A stretch of DNA of 64,000 nucleotides from Tamarix chinensis (lineage: Eukaryota > Streptophyta > Magnoliopsida > Caryophyllales > Tamaricaceae): assembly GCA_030549775.1 (NCBI GenBank), contig CM060171.1, positions 140,772,859-140,836,858 of the forward strand. The letters are read 5' to 3'. Position 1 is the stretch's first letter. Each line of letters starts with the position of its first letter. The notes beneath the pieces were generated by a model that did no database searches, had not been told where the DNA came from, and worked only from the letters and a program-made list of their open reading frames with translations. Shown piece after piece: positions 12,401 through 25,800 of this stretch. Position numbers and translations under genes: made by a program.

Positions 12401-15400
12401 CCTGATGAATAGAAACAAGTGGAGGGCGTGTGTGGATTTCTTATTATTTTTAATGAGATTACAAAAGTTATCTTGGGAAGTGAATATCCTACATCAAACT
12501 TGTATTTTTTGAAGCTTTAGGAGATAAAAGAGGCACTAGATGAAAAAGTAAATGATGATGACATTTTTATGCAACTACTGGCTATGAAAGTGAAAGAGAA
12601 GTTTGATAAGTATTGGGGTGAATGCAATATGTTGATGTCTCTTACTTCTATTTTACATCCTCGGTACAAGATGATGTTGATTGAATATACATTTCCTATC
12701 CTTTAATGATGAGAAAAATGTTGGAGGTAAAAAAAACATTGAGAGATATTTTTAGTTGTTATGTTGGACATTATGCGAGTACCGTTGAAAACGCATTGGA
12801 AAATGATATTAGTGAGGTTGAGCCTAGTAATGTAATTGAGAAATGATCATTGTCTAGGATATCAAGGTCTGAAAAAATTGTTATGAGGGTTAGCACCCAA
12901 CAATCGAGCAAACCAGAGTTGGATATATACTTAGATGAGGGGGAGTGTGTGTGCAAGGATGGCTTATGTTCTCCTTTTTCTGCACTCGATTGATGGAAGG
13001 GAAATACCTTGAAGTTTCCTCTACTATCTCAAGTAGCATGTGATATTTTGTGGATTCCTATCACATCAGTTGCTCCAAAGTCTGCTTTTTGTGCTAGCGA
13101 GAGAGTGATTGATACATATCGGGCCTCTTTAGATCACAAAATAGTTTAAGTTTTACACTATGCTGGTGATTGGGTTCGTAATAATGACTTGTCTAAGAAA
13201 AAGGTAATTGTTTGACTATTATTTGAGTTTAGTTATTTAATCTATGTTTCCTATTTAAGAGTAGCTATTGATATTTTGTATTAGCTTCCTATTTTATTTT
13301 ATTTTTAAATAGAGACACAAAAAAAATATGAAGCTATATAGGAAATAGATTAGCCATCATAATTTATTATATTCTAATATAAGGTACTTGGCTCTATGAT
13401 GACTCCAACTTTATTAATTTGTTGATTTATACTTACTAATCAATGCTAGCTTTTGTTGCGGGTTTTGGATCATGCATTTTTTTTATGGACATCAAAGCTT
13501 AGAGTTCAGTTATGATTTCTTTTTGTATGTTTTCTAGAACTAATTGATTGGTATTGTTGAGTGTGCTTTAGTGTCGTTCAAAATATTATGCTTCTAAATT
13601 TATTAGTAGAGTTTTTATTCGACATTGTAGTATTATGCTTGTAAGCTTTGCTAATATTTTTTTTATATGCTTTTAATCCGATGTGGATTATTTTTCAGTT
13701 TCTACAATGAATTAATAGATAATTTCATCCAATGGCAATGGATGTGGATGATGGAGTATTTATCCATGGAACTTTTTACGTCATTTTGTTTATGTCTATT
13801 GATATACACGCTTCTCTCTTTGGATTTTTAATTTTTTTAATAGATTTGTTGTAATATTATACAAGCAGTGGGGAGACAATTTACATTCAAATTGTGTAAG
13901 GGGCATACAATTAAATATCGGTTCCGATACGCAATATCGGCCCGATATTTATCGGATTTTGGGTCGGCCGATACGCGAAATTGACGATACGCGATGGATT
14001 TAGAATTTCACGTATTTATCGGCGATATATCAGTTATCGACCGATATTTGCCGATAATTTTACCGATATTTGCCGATATTTAACGATATTTACTGGTATT
14101 TGCTAATATTTATTGTGAAAAAAAAAATAAAAAATCACGCCGCGACAACCGCGACATATAAAATATCGTTCGCGACGCTCCGATACCGCGATACCGCGAC
14201 CGCGACCGCGATTTTATTGCTTGGTAAGGGGTGCATGAGGTAGAAAACATCATTTCATTGAAACGGGTCAATATTGACTCAGGTTATAATTGAAATAAAG
14301 TATGCCTAAAGTAAGTCAAATGTTGAATTATTAACAAGCTCCATATCAGCTTTAAACGAACTTTAAACAAGTCACAAACAAACTCTAAACAAGCTGTAAA
14401 CGAGCTTTAAATGAGCCAATATAGCTCAAAAAAGGCTCAATTAATATAAACAAGCCAAGCCGAGCTGAGCAGCTCACGAAAAAAAAAATTGAGTCGATCC
14501 CAAACAGACTTATCTAAACTCAAAACGAGCTTGAGCTTTAAAAAAATTTAAACGAGCTTATCAAAACTCGAAACAAGCTCAACTCGAGCTCAAGCTCAAA
14601 AAAATTTAAACGAGCTAAATACAAGCTTACAGATGTTTGGCTTCATCAGCCCATTTACAAGCCTAGTACCTCTTATGGATGGAAAATACGAGAGGCATAT
14701 GGTCTAGCTCATTTTTTTCTAAGCTAAGACCATACATCAAATAAAAAATAAGAAAAGAATAAGTTCTCTTTTTTCAAACACTTAATTCTTTTTTCCCTTT
14801 TCTAGCAAACAATACTCAAAGTTAGAAGGGAAAACCCTAAACTTGAAGCTGTAGAATTTTAACCCAAAAAAAAACTGCACGCAACCCAGGGTTTTTACTA
14901 GCAAAGTGTTACAAGTTACCTTTGTTTCTATAGCCAACCACCGTCGGGGGTGGCAATAGCCGAAGGATAGAACCAACAAATAGAATGAGGGTCGTTTTAA
15001 TGATTCCCGACCTCTAGGGTTAGGGTTCTGCAATTGAATTATATATAATTTAGGTTGCATAGAAAAGAGAAAGAGAAACGAAAATTTTTTAGTAAATGAG
15101 GAACATTAGAAAACGATAAAAAAAAAGTTAGTATATATATTAAATTAATATATTATATTATATCAAGAATATTACGAATTCTAATTTAAAACACAAAGAA
15201 AATACACTTAAAACACACCAAACAACCCTTTTTCCTTATTCTTTTCTCTTTCTATTCCCTCTCCTCTTCTCTCTCCCATGTACCAACCAGATCTACTTAC
15301 ATCCTCTTCCTTTAACCTTCAAGCGACGACACCACACCAAAACAAACCACCACTATTGGTGACCTTTAGACACCTCCACGTCACTAGCTCATTGTTACTA

Positions 15401-18400
15401 GATCGAAGGTCATTGACTTCAAAATTGGGGACAGGAGAGTTGGTTGAAAGGGAGAGAAGGAAAGGGGCAAATGCGAGAAGTTGAAGTCAAACCCATTAGG
15501 TAAAGATAGTTGCTTCTTTTCTTTCTCTTTTTTGCTTTGTTTTGGGCCAAATAATTCTTGGGAAGGAAATGGCCCAGAACGCCATATATGATTTCCAGCA
15601 ACATATCCATTTCCAGAAAAACTTGGAAATGCATAACAGCACCCCATAGTCATTTCCGAGCAACAAGGGCTATAATTGACTCAATTAGGCTTTGACTTAG
15701 GTTTCAACGAGGTCGACAGAGTTCGAATTAGAGAGCTTATGGTTGATTACAATGAAATCATACCAAGTTTATGGTTAATTGGACTAATTTGTTGCAAATT
15801 AGGTATTTTGGCAGCTAGGGTTTTAATGGACGAATTGAATGGCAGAGAATTGTAAGGATCGTAAGTAGTGCTCTAGTACCAAATTTGATGTAGGACAAGG
15901 ATAGGAAGAGAAGAGGAGAGAGAAGGTGATGAGATAAAGGAGGGAGAAAGGAAAGATAAGAAAGTAGCGTGAAGAACGGAAATTAGGAGCTTAGAGGCAA
16001 GGATATGGAAATCAGATATATTCAATAATCAATATTCAATCCTTCAAATCTAAAAATTAATTATGCCTAATGCTTCTATATATAGGCCGAAGATAATCAA
16101 ACCCTAACATAATAATCTTATTTTTAATAGATATTTATTAAACTAAATAATACTTTACCTAAAAAATATAATTATCCACACCATTATCAAAACAACATCT
16201 ACATCTACCAAATAATGTCTAAAATGTCTAATAAAAGATACAATATCTCTGATAATTTGGTATGCATCAAATACTCAAGCTAACAAATATAGAAATAGTC
16301 ACTTCAAGCATAAACAATGGGGTTAGCCAATGAGACTTTAATGAGTAGCAAGTAAAATAATGGGTAGCCAATTAGGAGCTTATATTGGACGAGTTAGTAC
16401 TGAGCTTTGGGACTAGCCGATGAGAGGAAAAAATAAACATCCGCCACACAATGCATCAGTTGACAACAAAACAACTACTATTGTTAGTGTTTTAACTTAC
16501 AAAACAACGTTATTTCAAAAGTCAAATTTGTCAAAAAAATAAATGAAAGCCTTAGCAAGAGTATTAAATTGATATAAATAAATTTCGTGGCATGCACAAA
16601 ATATATTAGAGCTTTTACCACCATTGCAAGGTAGTTTTTTTTATAGTAGTATTTGGGGAGCTTAAGTGAGTTTTACTTTTTCATTTATTGCAAAAAAATA
16701 GTAAGCTGCTCTAAGAGTAATAACCATTGTTGTTGCACTTAAGGATACATTTGATAATAATCTACCATAATATAATATGACACCAAAAAAACAAAAATAA
16801 GCAAAGCTAGAAATAGTCCATGAACCTTAAAAATATGACCCCTAGACATCAAGCTTGTACTTCAGCTCAAAGATAGGGTAGAGTGGATAAAATTAGTAGT
16901 TTCACACACAACCGCAACCACAACCTTTTGTGACGTCATCTCACGTGCACAACTAAATTATAGAGTAGGGATAATCCACTTCCCTTCTAAGTCAACCTAA
17001 AAAGGGTATTCTAAGAATCCAGCTAAGATTTGTTGTTACAACCTCCAAGCCTACAAGGAACATAGAGGCAATAGTGAAGACATGTCCCTATACATCAACT
17101 AAAGCTCTCTCACAGGTTCCTAGACACACAATCTTATTCCCTTCCTTGAATGAGACTTGCATGCAAATTACTAGAACAAATTATAAACCATCAGCATAAG
17201 GCCCTAACACCCTTGTAACTCACAAAGTTACAGAAGCTAGAAAGATGAGCATATACAGCCATAAGATTGGATGTGTGGTCGGTCGATATGCAACATAAAA
17301 TACAATCACATTTATATCAAGACAATACATTTGATATTTATTGATATTTAATGACTCTATCTGATATTTGACTTGAAAAAAAAAACTCATATGGCAACCA
17401 CAACATATAAAATAACATCTATGACACCCCCAATTCCACAACACCACGATCGCGACCACAGTTTTATTTCCACACTTAGCAACAATGGTTAGTAAGCGAT
17501 TATCATCCTTGCAATCTAAAATTTTAACTTGTAACTATCAATGTAATTACTGGTGGAGCATCTACAAGCTTATTGCTCTCTAAGCAAGCCTTAGTAGCAT
17601 TACGTCAAGTCTACAACATGCTACATATGCATACTCAATGTCAAGTGCAAGTTGTGGTGCTTCTCTTGGTTTGATTTGCCACTGTGGGACCTAGAAAGAG
17701 CTAACCCTCTAAGTTGTATAATGAGCATTAGATGGGGGTAATCTAAACAAGCTAGACCTAAGGTAAAGACCATGCATCTCAAAGTAGCGGAAACTAGGGT
17801 TAGCCCTGAGAGCATACGAGTGGTGATGCTAGCCCACCACACAAGGCCTCCACTTTAGGTGGGACCTCAATTTTTTTCATAGCATCTAATATAGTTTAAA
17901 AATAAACCACCAAAACTTCAATAGAGGGTAGATAACCCAACTTATAAAGCGTTGCTTGCTTTTTTGTCAATTGTGATTCGAATCCAAGGAACATCTCATG
18001 TGCTATTTTTGGTTTTCCTCTTACAGTACACATGAGCCAAAGCAGTTAAGCTACACCCATAGATTCTCATAACTAGAATTCCATGGTATAAAATTTGCGA
18101 GTTTGCAACTTCTTCAAACTTTCACAATTTTCTATTGGAATTTTTCTTAATAAATTGAAGTTCAAATTTAGAAATTCTTATGTTGCCTCAATTCTCGGCC
18201 TTACACTTCATCTTTTTTCATTGAGAAAACTTGAAGAGATAATTGAAAGACATAAGCACAGCTCTTTTGCTTTTTTTCTATGTTGAAGATAGCTTGAATC
18301 ATTATGATGTGGATTATTAAGCATCCATTCAAAAAAGACAAGATTTTTTAGAAGAATGAATGTAAAACACTCAACCTCACAAAGATGGATGAACTCATGC

Positions 18401-21400
18401 ACTCATAAAGATGGATGAATTCATGCACTCACAAAGAATGACTTTATTTGATTTCTCACCTTATAGCATAGCATTCATTTCATTATTTACAAACTATGCG
18501 TTATATAGGCATTTATAAGGCTTAAAAAATATTCTAAATTAACAAACTCCTAACAAACTTCCCAAGTAATTAAAATATGACAACACCCTTTTAACAAACT
18601 CCTAACTTGTTTAACCTCTTAATTAATTTGTTTAACAACCAATACGTTGCGCAATATTCACGACTATATTCATTCACGAATAGTTAAAATATAATTAACC
18701 TTAATCTTGGCTTATGTTACATGAAGCAAAGAAACCCTAATTACACAGAATAACAAACTACGTTTATTCCAACACTTTTAATACTTTATGAACCTTATAT
18801 TTCAAGGAAATCGTATAATATTTAACATCTCTTCCCAAAAAAAAATCCTATATTCTTTAACATATCTTTTAAGAAATAATCTTAAGATTTTCCAAGATTG
18901 CATAAATGACAATCCAACAAAGATATGATTGAGAATTCCTTAAAAGCTCCCACATCATTATCTCCTTATTGAAAGAATTTGTCCACAAATTAAAGATGTC
19001 TCGTGTTGTTGAATTCTTTAAATCATTCATGAACAATAAACATGTCCTTGAATATCCTCCAATGCCTACTCAATCTAGACATGGGATTGCAAAAAACGAA
19101 TTTCCAACTCGAAGATGAATAACCAAATACAAACTCCATGAAAGAATCATCACTAGGCTTCGGATGCAATATGTAAGAATCAGCATCATGCTTCAAATGA
19201 GATGAAACATTTACATGTAACCAGACAATTAAATATCATTTCAATACACAATATCAGCCAATATTTATCGAATTTTAAGATAGCCAATATGCAAAATTAG
19301 CAATACGTCACAGTTTTAGAATTTCACGTATTTATATGATATATTGATTATCAACCGATATTTACCAATATTTAAAGATAATTGCTAATATTTGTTGTGG
19401 GGGAAAAAATCTCATCATGACAAACGCAATATGTAAAATATTATTTGAGAAACCCTGATACCATGACTGTTGTTTTATTCCTTGTATGTGACTTCCACCT
19501 ATACTTGCATAGTGTGAATCCTTGGTTGTACATTTGAATCATCATGTCTTCAATTCGCTTTACTTTCACAAAAACAAAATTGCAAATAATATTTAATGTG
19601 TTCCTTCTCCTCAGCATTTATACTCATGACATCATTACTTACCTTCTTCTCTTCTTCTTTTCGAACTACTCTTTTTCCTCCATGTCATTATCAATAGGAA
19701 CGAATTTTAAAATAAAATAAAAAAAGAAGAGATCATCTTACTTCAATTAGTGATTCCTTAATTTCATGTCTTTCCTTCATGAACAAGTTCTTTCATGGTC
19801 TTCAACATAGTCCAAACAATCATCCTTTGATTGAAACACTCTTCTATTCATCCTTTGATATCAATCATTTTGCTCTTCCATTTGGTTTTCCAAACGTTGA
19901 AGGTGTGCATTCATGGCTTCCTTTACTTGAAGTTCTAATTCCATGTCCCTCCAAAGTTTTTGTAATGTCTCCAAGAGAGACTTCATTGTATCCTCACTAG
20001 CCATTGTTTTTTTTAGGAGCAACACACTTAACTCTTCAAATGATGCAAATCAAATGATATTTATTGAAGATAGGATGAAGATCGTGTGGAGGATTATTTT
20101 TTGTTCAATTCCTAACAGGCTCTTGATGAGAAACGAATGAAAAAAACAGGGGTAACTCACTAGGAACATGGTTGCTTTAAGGAAAGTAACCTCCAAAGAT
20201 TTGATACCACTTTGATATGGATTGTTATGCACCCATTCGAAAAGAAAAGAATTTGCCTAACAATATATGTAAGGAACTCAGACAAATAGGAAATGAATAT
20301 GGATGAAAGAAACACAAAATAAACTTTTAAACCCACATTTCAAGGATTCACAAAGATTTCCTTAGATGGGGATTCCTAATGGAAAAAAAAAAGTACAAAG
20401 TAAATTCAAGAGGAAACTTTGAAGAAAAATACAAAGTAGTTCTTCAAAGGAACAAACTATACATCAAACGAATTCATAAACTCACAAAGAATAACTTTAA
20501 TTTGATTTCTTAACTCATAGCATAGCATAAATTTCACTATTCACAAACTATGCCTTATATAGGCAATTACAAAGCTTGAAAAACATTCTAACTGCCTTAA
20601 GAAACTCCCTGGGTAGTTAAAATATGACAACACCATTTAACAACCTTTCACCTAACTTGATTAACAACCAACAGGTGTGCACTATTCATGACACTATTCA
20701 TTCGTGAATAGTTAAAATATAACTAAACCTAATCTCAGCTCATATTACATGAAAAAACAAAACCTAGTTACATAAAGTAACAAACTAGGTTTATTACAAC
20801 ACTTTTAACAATTTATGAACCTAATCATCCAAGAAAACCATATAATCTTTAACAAATCTTCAATGAAGTGTGGAAAACATGACAAAACCACTCAAGAACT
20901 TTCAAGATGGCATAAATAACAATTCACAAAAAATATATTTCAGAATTCCTTAAATCCTCATGCATCACTTAACTTTCACATAAATCACACTCATGTATTG
21001 TAGCTTTTATCTATTCTCGTAGGATTTTTAACTTTATCTTAAGTTCTAAAAATATGCTTCTACTTTCTTTATTTTCAAAATAATTATGAAACTAACTTTT
21101 CCTTATTCTTTTGACTCATACAACAACACGTTTACTAAAAATAGGGTCACACTTACATTTTCACACAAAGCATCTATTTATTTAAGACCAGGTCTGGTGG
21201 TAATTAGGGGTGGTCGGGGGGTGACATGGCTAGTGTTAAGAATAAGCATACTGGTGAAGGCAACTAGTACTGAAGGAAAGTAGAGTAGTGACAGGGATGT
21301 TGCTGGTGGTGATTAAAGTGGGTATAGTGGCAGATTGGCAGTGGACTGAAACAATGGTGATAGTTGCTGATGTTGTTGTCCTCCATACAATCAAGGTTGC

Positions 21401-22735
21401 AGATTGTTGCTAAATGTTTTTCAACCTCTCATTGAAATCTGGACTCTTCATCAGTGCTGGCTAGTTTCGCTTTGGAAATTCTGACTGGTTCCTGCACAAT
21501 TTCCAATACCTGGGAAAGGTTAATCTAGACAGACAGCTCCAATACCAATATTGTTATGAGCCAAGGACCTAGTTATGGAGCATTGAGTTTGTAGAACTGA
21601 GAAGCAAATGAAGGAAGTTCCTCCAAGTAACCCATGGTGTCGTTCCAAGGCGAAGGGAGGAGGAGAGGCCAGCGGATGCTGAATGGGTAGAAGGTTAGTG
21701 TGCATGAAGAGGGTGGCTAAGAGAAGAGAGAGAAAGAAGACGCAGCTAGCAAATTGACTGTTATCAATTCTCTGAGCTTCACAGAAACATTCTCTAATAC
21801 AATTATTACCATATGCACATAATAATAGTATTAACATACTTCGGCTAATAAATGTAGGAAGAAGGTCTAAGGAACAATCTAAAATAAAATCTAAAAATAA
21901 ATATCATCTAATATATAGAAAGATATTTCATGACCTTGCTTGGCAAGACTAGATGGGCCTGAATGCCTGATTAACAGACCATAAACATAGCACTAGTATC
22001 CTCGGAGGCCCCATACAGGTCGATTTTGCCCAGAGAAAGGCAGGCATTAAAGGTGGATAAGATATTCAAAGCAAGAAGTCCACTTTCAAAGCTACAAATG
22101 ACAATCCATCCCACAGGTCGCCCAAAAATATAACACATCAAAGGACTGACAAAGCAATAGACATGCACATACATAATACACATGCGCACAAACAGACAGA
22201 CAGACAGACAGAGAGAGAGAGAGAGAGAACCTCAAGTAGCTGCTCTCCACCATGTTCACCGCCACTAAAGAGTCTCAAGTCTTTGCTCCAATTTTCACAC
22301 AGAATAGATCCATTTGTAGTCCTTTCACATAAACCAACTTCCCAATCCTACAAAAATGAAGAGCCATAAGATCAAACACAAATATTATAGGCCTAAAGCT
22401 ACATATTCAATTTTCTATCATAAATAAATGTACACCCACTTGGAGGAAAAGAAAAAACAGAAAATTTGGAGGTCTACAAAAGAAAGAGGCAAGGTTACCT
22501 GCATTTGCTCAGGAATCTGAGTAACAAGGCTAGACAAACTATTTAGCGCAGATTTCCCTGGTGCAGAATGTTTTGAACGGACACTATTATCAACATTCTT
22601 CAGAAGGTACAGAAGCTCTTTAGAAGAAGTCAATACATTTGTAACCTGTACATAAAGCATGAAACAACAACTCTAATAGGTAAATTCAATTATTTTACTA
22701 GCTTGAAGGCAAGTGCTACATTTATCATTCAAAAA

Positions 22736-22769
<34 letters not shown>

Positions 22770-22801
22770 TGAAGGCAAGTGCTACATTTATCATTCAAAA
22801 A

Positions 22802-22840
<39 letters not shown>

Positions 22841-25800
22841 TACCAATTCACTCAATTAATAGTAGAAGGAATAAGCTTGCATGATAACAGTAAAGATGAA
22901 TTTAACTTTTCTCCTAAAATTAATGAAATATAATTCGACAGAACGGTTTCCTTCCAAAGTCTAGTGTTAAGGATAACACTGATCATCCAATATATCTTCC
23001 CTAATAAATGCTGCAGTTTATCTATTTTTTAATGAACCCAAAAATTCTCCCACAAAGTATAAACTAAACTTCAATACACACAAATACTCTTAAAAGTGGT
23101 GCAACTTCTCCCCTTCCCAAAAATCTCATGAGAGTTTTTCATAATAGTCATAATCTTCAATACATTTGGTAATGGATGTATCCTATTAATGAAACTCATC
23201 ATATTCAAACAACAAATATAAAAATAAAAAAAAGAATCCATGTCAATCCTACAACAATTATTTAATTCACATGCCACTAATATATATATATATAAGCTGA
23301 TCATACTGCAGTAAGAACTTGATATTTGGCTTACCCTAATGGTCAAAGGGGCTTGAATTTGATGCTTTTGTATAAATTCAGGACTGTGTAATTTGCTTTA
23401 AAAAGAAAGGGCAAGAAAAAATTAGAGATTGGCCCATTATTCCTTTTGATTATCTTATTTTAGGTCAAAATTTTGCTCATTATTAAAGATCATTGATCGG
23501 TGAAATACTTTTACAATTTCTGCATGAATATTCTTGCAGAAAAGTGAACTTAAGAGGCTTAAAAAATAAACAAGATATTAGACCAGTTTATTTAGAACAA
23601 GAGGAAAATTTTGTTGGGTTATCTAGAACTTTTATCAATGAGCCGTTTGTCTAGCGGCTAGAAGCCTAGAACTAAGGACCCATTCTGTTTGTTGCGTTTT
23701 GTTTAACCAATCTCATCGCATTTTATCTAAATTAAAATTTCCAATGTTTTATTATTATTACTATTAGTATTACTGCCATAATCAATATTCTATTGTTCAA
23801 ATTATCATTATTGTTCCCATTTATATCATTACTATAATTGTTATCATTAATTTTATATTTTTTTCATTATTATCAAAATTTTACTGACTAGAAAATAAGG
23901 TTTGGAGAGCAGACTATAAGGAGTTCCTAAATATCCCAAGTTCAAATCCTCCTCCTTATTTCTACAGGTCTTTGGAAGCAATCACATTAACAACCCAACA
24001 AACTATTATATGTCGGTTTGCAATCCCTAAGCTTGTCAAAGGAATTCATACTGGAAGTACAATTTAGCTTTTTCCATTAAAGAGTAATGGTTTTCTATAC
24101 TGCAAGAATTTAATATATACTAAGGTTAATTACTGGCAGGAAAGGCAACAGACAAGTACACAAGGAAATTTGAACCAGGAAGGGTAAAGCTTCAAATTCC
24201 TTTACAAACAAAAGCCTCTGAGCATATCAAATAACCACATTTTGCAGCCAAATCAAATGTTCATAATAGCTACTGAAATATACCCTGCCAATAAAAATGA
24301 AAATGCAAACATAGACAGTCAGATGGCCCCTAGTTTCTTCTCTAGCACAATGTTATAGGACTTGTTTTCAGATGTTGACACAGACATGGATATTTTGTTC
24401 CGGTTACGTCCGCACTCTCTGTTTTTCCTTTAGAAGGCCATAATAGATCACAAGAAATTCACAAGGCCAGTGGCCTCTTGTGATTAAAGAAAGAAGGGGC
24501 CAGGTTATTTTGAGTGAGAGAGAGATCAACCCAATTAGCTGTGAATTAATAATATCAGTTTGTCTACTCCCAAAAAAAAACATACACACTGCATCATTTC
24601 AAGTTTGATAAAATATTATTTCCTATTATGGTAACCTGATTTATAATTAATAACAATAAAATATTTTCTGAATAATATACTAAACTAAATTCAGCATAAC
24701 ATAATCATTACCAAACTAACATTGTTCTAAGCACTTACTGCCATAACAAGAACTAACATAGATAGACTAATGGAAATAATATGGTTGCCAATATGATATG
24801 CCTTGCTCAGCAAGGCTAAGGGGCACAGCCCATACCACAAAAGTATCACAGTTCAGAACTACATCCACAATTTCAAAATACAAAATTGGAGAAATGTAAG
24901 TCACTGTAAATCTGAAATCCAACTGACCAACTTAAAAAGAATCGCCTTTCTTATTTTCCAAACCATCAGGCTCCAGCAGGAGTGGTATAAGATAAGAGTT
25001 AGCCAAAAGACAAGGAACGAAAAACTTTTCACAGTTCTTCCAACCAGATATTCACACCCAGCAAGTATTCTACGATCCTAGCATCTGATGACAAAAGATT
25101 TAAGTCCAAGAATATGATATGCAGTTTCTTAAAATCTAAGTTAACCCCCAGATCCATTGCTGATTTGATATTTTACATAAATAGTAGGTAAAAGACATGT
25201 GCACCCTTCCTCATACAAGGAAGAAGACTTAGATCCGCTGTCAACAGCCCTCAACCTCTTGAGTTTTGTCCTGATCTATAGGTGTTAAAACAGAAGTTCC
25301 ACCGCTATCAATTTCTATTTTTCACTGTTATATTCAGGGAATATGTCTCTAGGTGTTGGCTGGATTCCAGGGTCAGTGTTCCACCTAATGAATAATGATT
25401 ATTAGAATGACTCCAAGAATTGCTTCTGTACAAATAAAACATACAGACTGACTTCAACAAACAACCACAGTTGCCATATCGAATGTTGCATACCATGAAG
25501 AAGGATCCTTTCCGTTCCATGATTCTGCATATACAAAATGGATGACAGCATATCTTTGATATTAACAAGCTGACAGTCATTTTTTTCATCATCCTGGCAT
25601 CCTACCCAACACAACCAGTCTTTTTTCTGAAAGTCATTGAGACGAAAGGCAAAACAAAACACAGCAATATATTAAGTTTCACTGTGGCCCAGCAGCACAA
25701 TTCATGGACTCTGATGGGAGTTAAGATATGACATGCACACTGGTTTAGCAGAAGTTATATTTTTTTACATATTAATTTTTGCTTTATGAAACCTAACACA

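Larger units (their letters stand above)
8357..14666 (+). mobile_element. hAT-superfamily DNA transposon, 6.3 kb, inside intron 3
   Basis: Flanked by a perfect 8-bp direct repeat TACCTCTT (8349-8356 and 14667-14674), the hallmark of hAT insertion. The ends are imperfect inverted repeats (GGGACTGTAAA at left; CTAGGCTTGTAAA as reverse complement of the right), ambiguous by 1-2 bp. Inside each end lie 250-300 bp of subterminal GAGCTC/AAGCTC-rich repeats (8380-8610; 14330-14640) in opposite orientation, as in plant Ac/Tip100-like elements. The only coding content is a decayed BED-finger/hATC transposase at 11229-13200. A smaller element is nested at 13904-14223. Removing the element rejoins ...GGATGC-TACCTCTT-ATGGATGG... 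of intron 3. Confidence 0.85.
6479..22230 (-). other. Intron 3 of the SMPD4-like gene, 15,752 bp, filled with nested elements
   Basis: Bounded by donor GTTCTC (22230) and acceptor TGCAG (6479). From the gene's 5' side it holds plain intron DNA, a non-autonomous LTR element (18307-20967) with a nested MITE, a MITE relic (17273-17471), a copia-like LTR (15886-16266), a 6.3-kb hAT element (8357-14666) with a nested MITE, and a second copia-like LTR (7876-8259). Stretches 6480-7875, 14675-15865, 16267-17270, 17472-18306 and 20968-22230 show no gene I can support. The hAT transposase is antisense to the host gene. Confidence 0.85.

Noticed and set aside
25308..25662. Minus-strand ORFs of 86-94 codons in intron 1, considered as an extra exon
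   Set aside because: Exons 1 and 2 already join in phase 0 with family-like sequence at the seam, and this stretch shows no family similarity.
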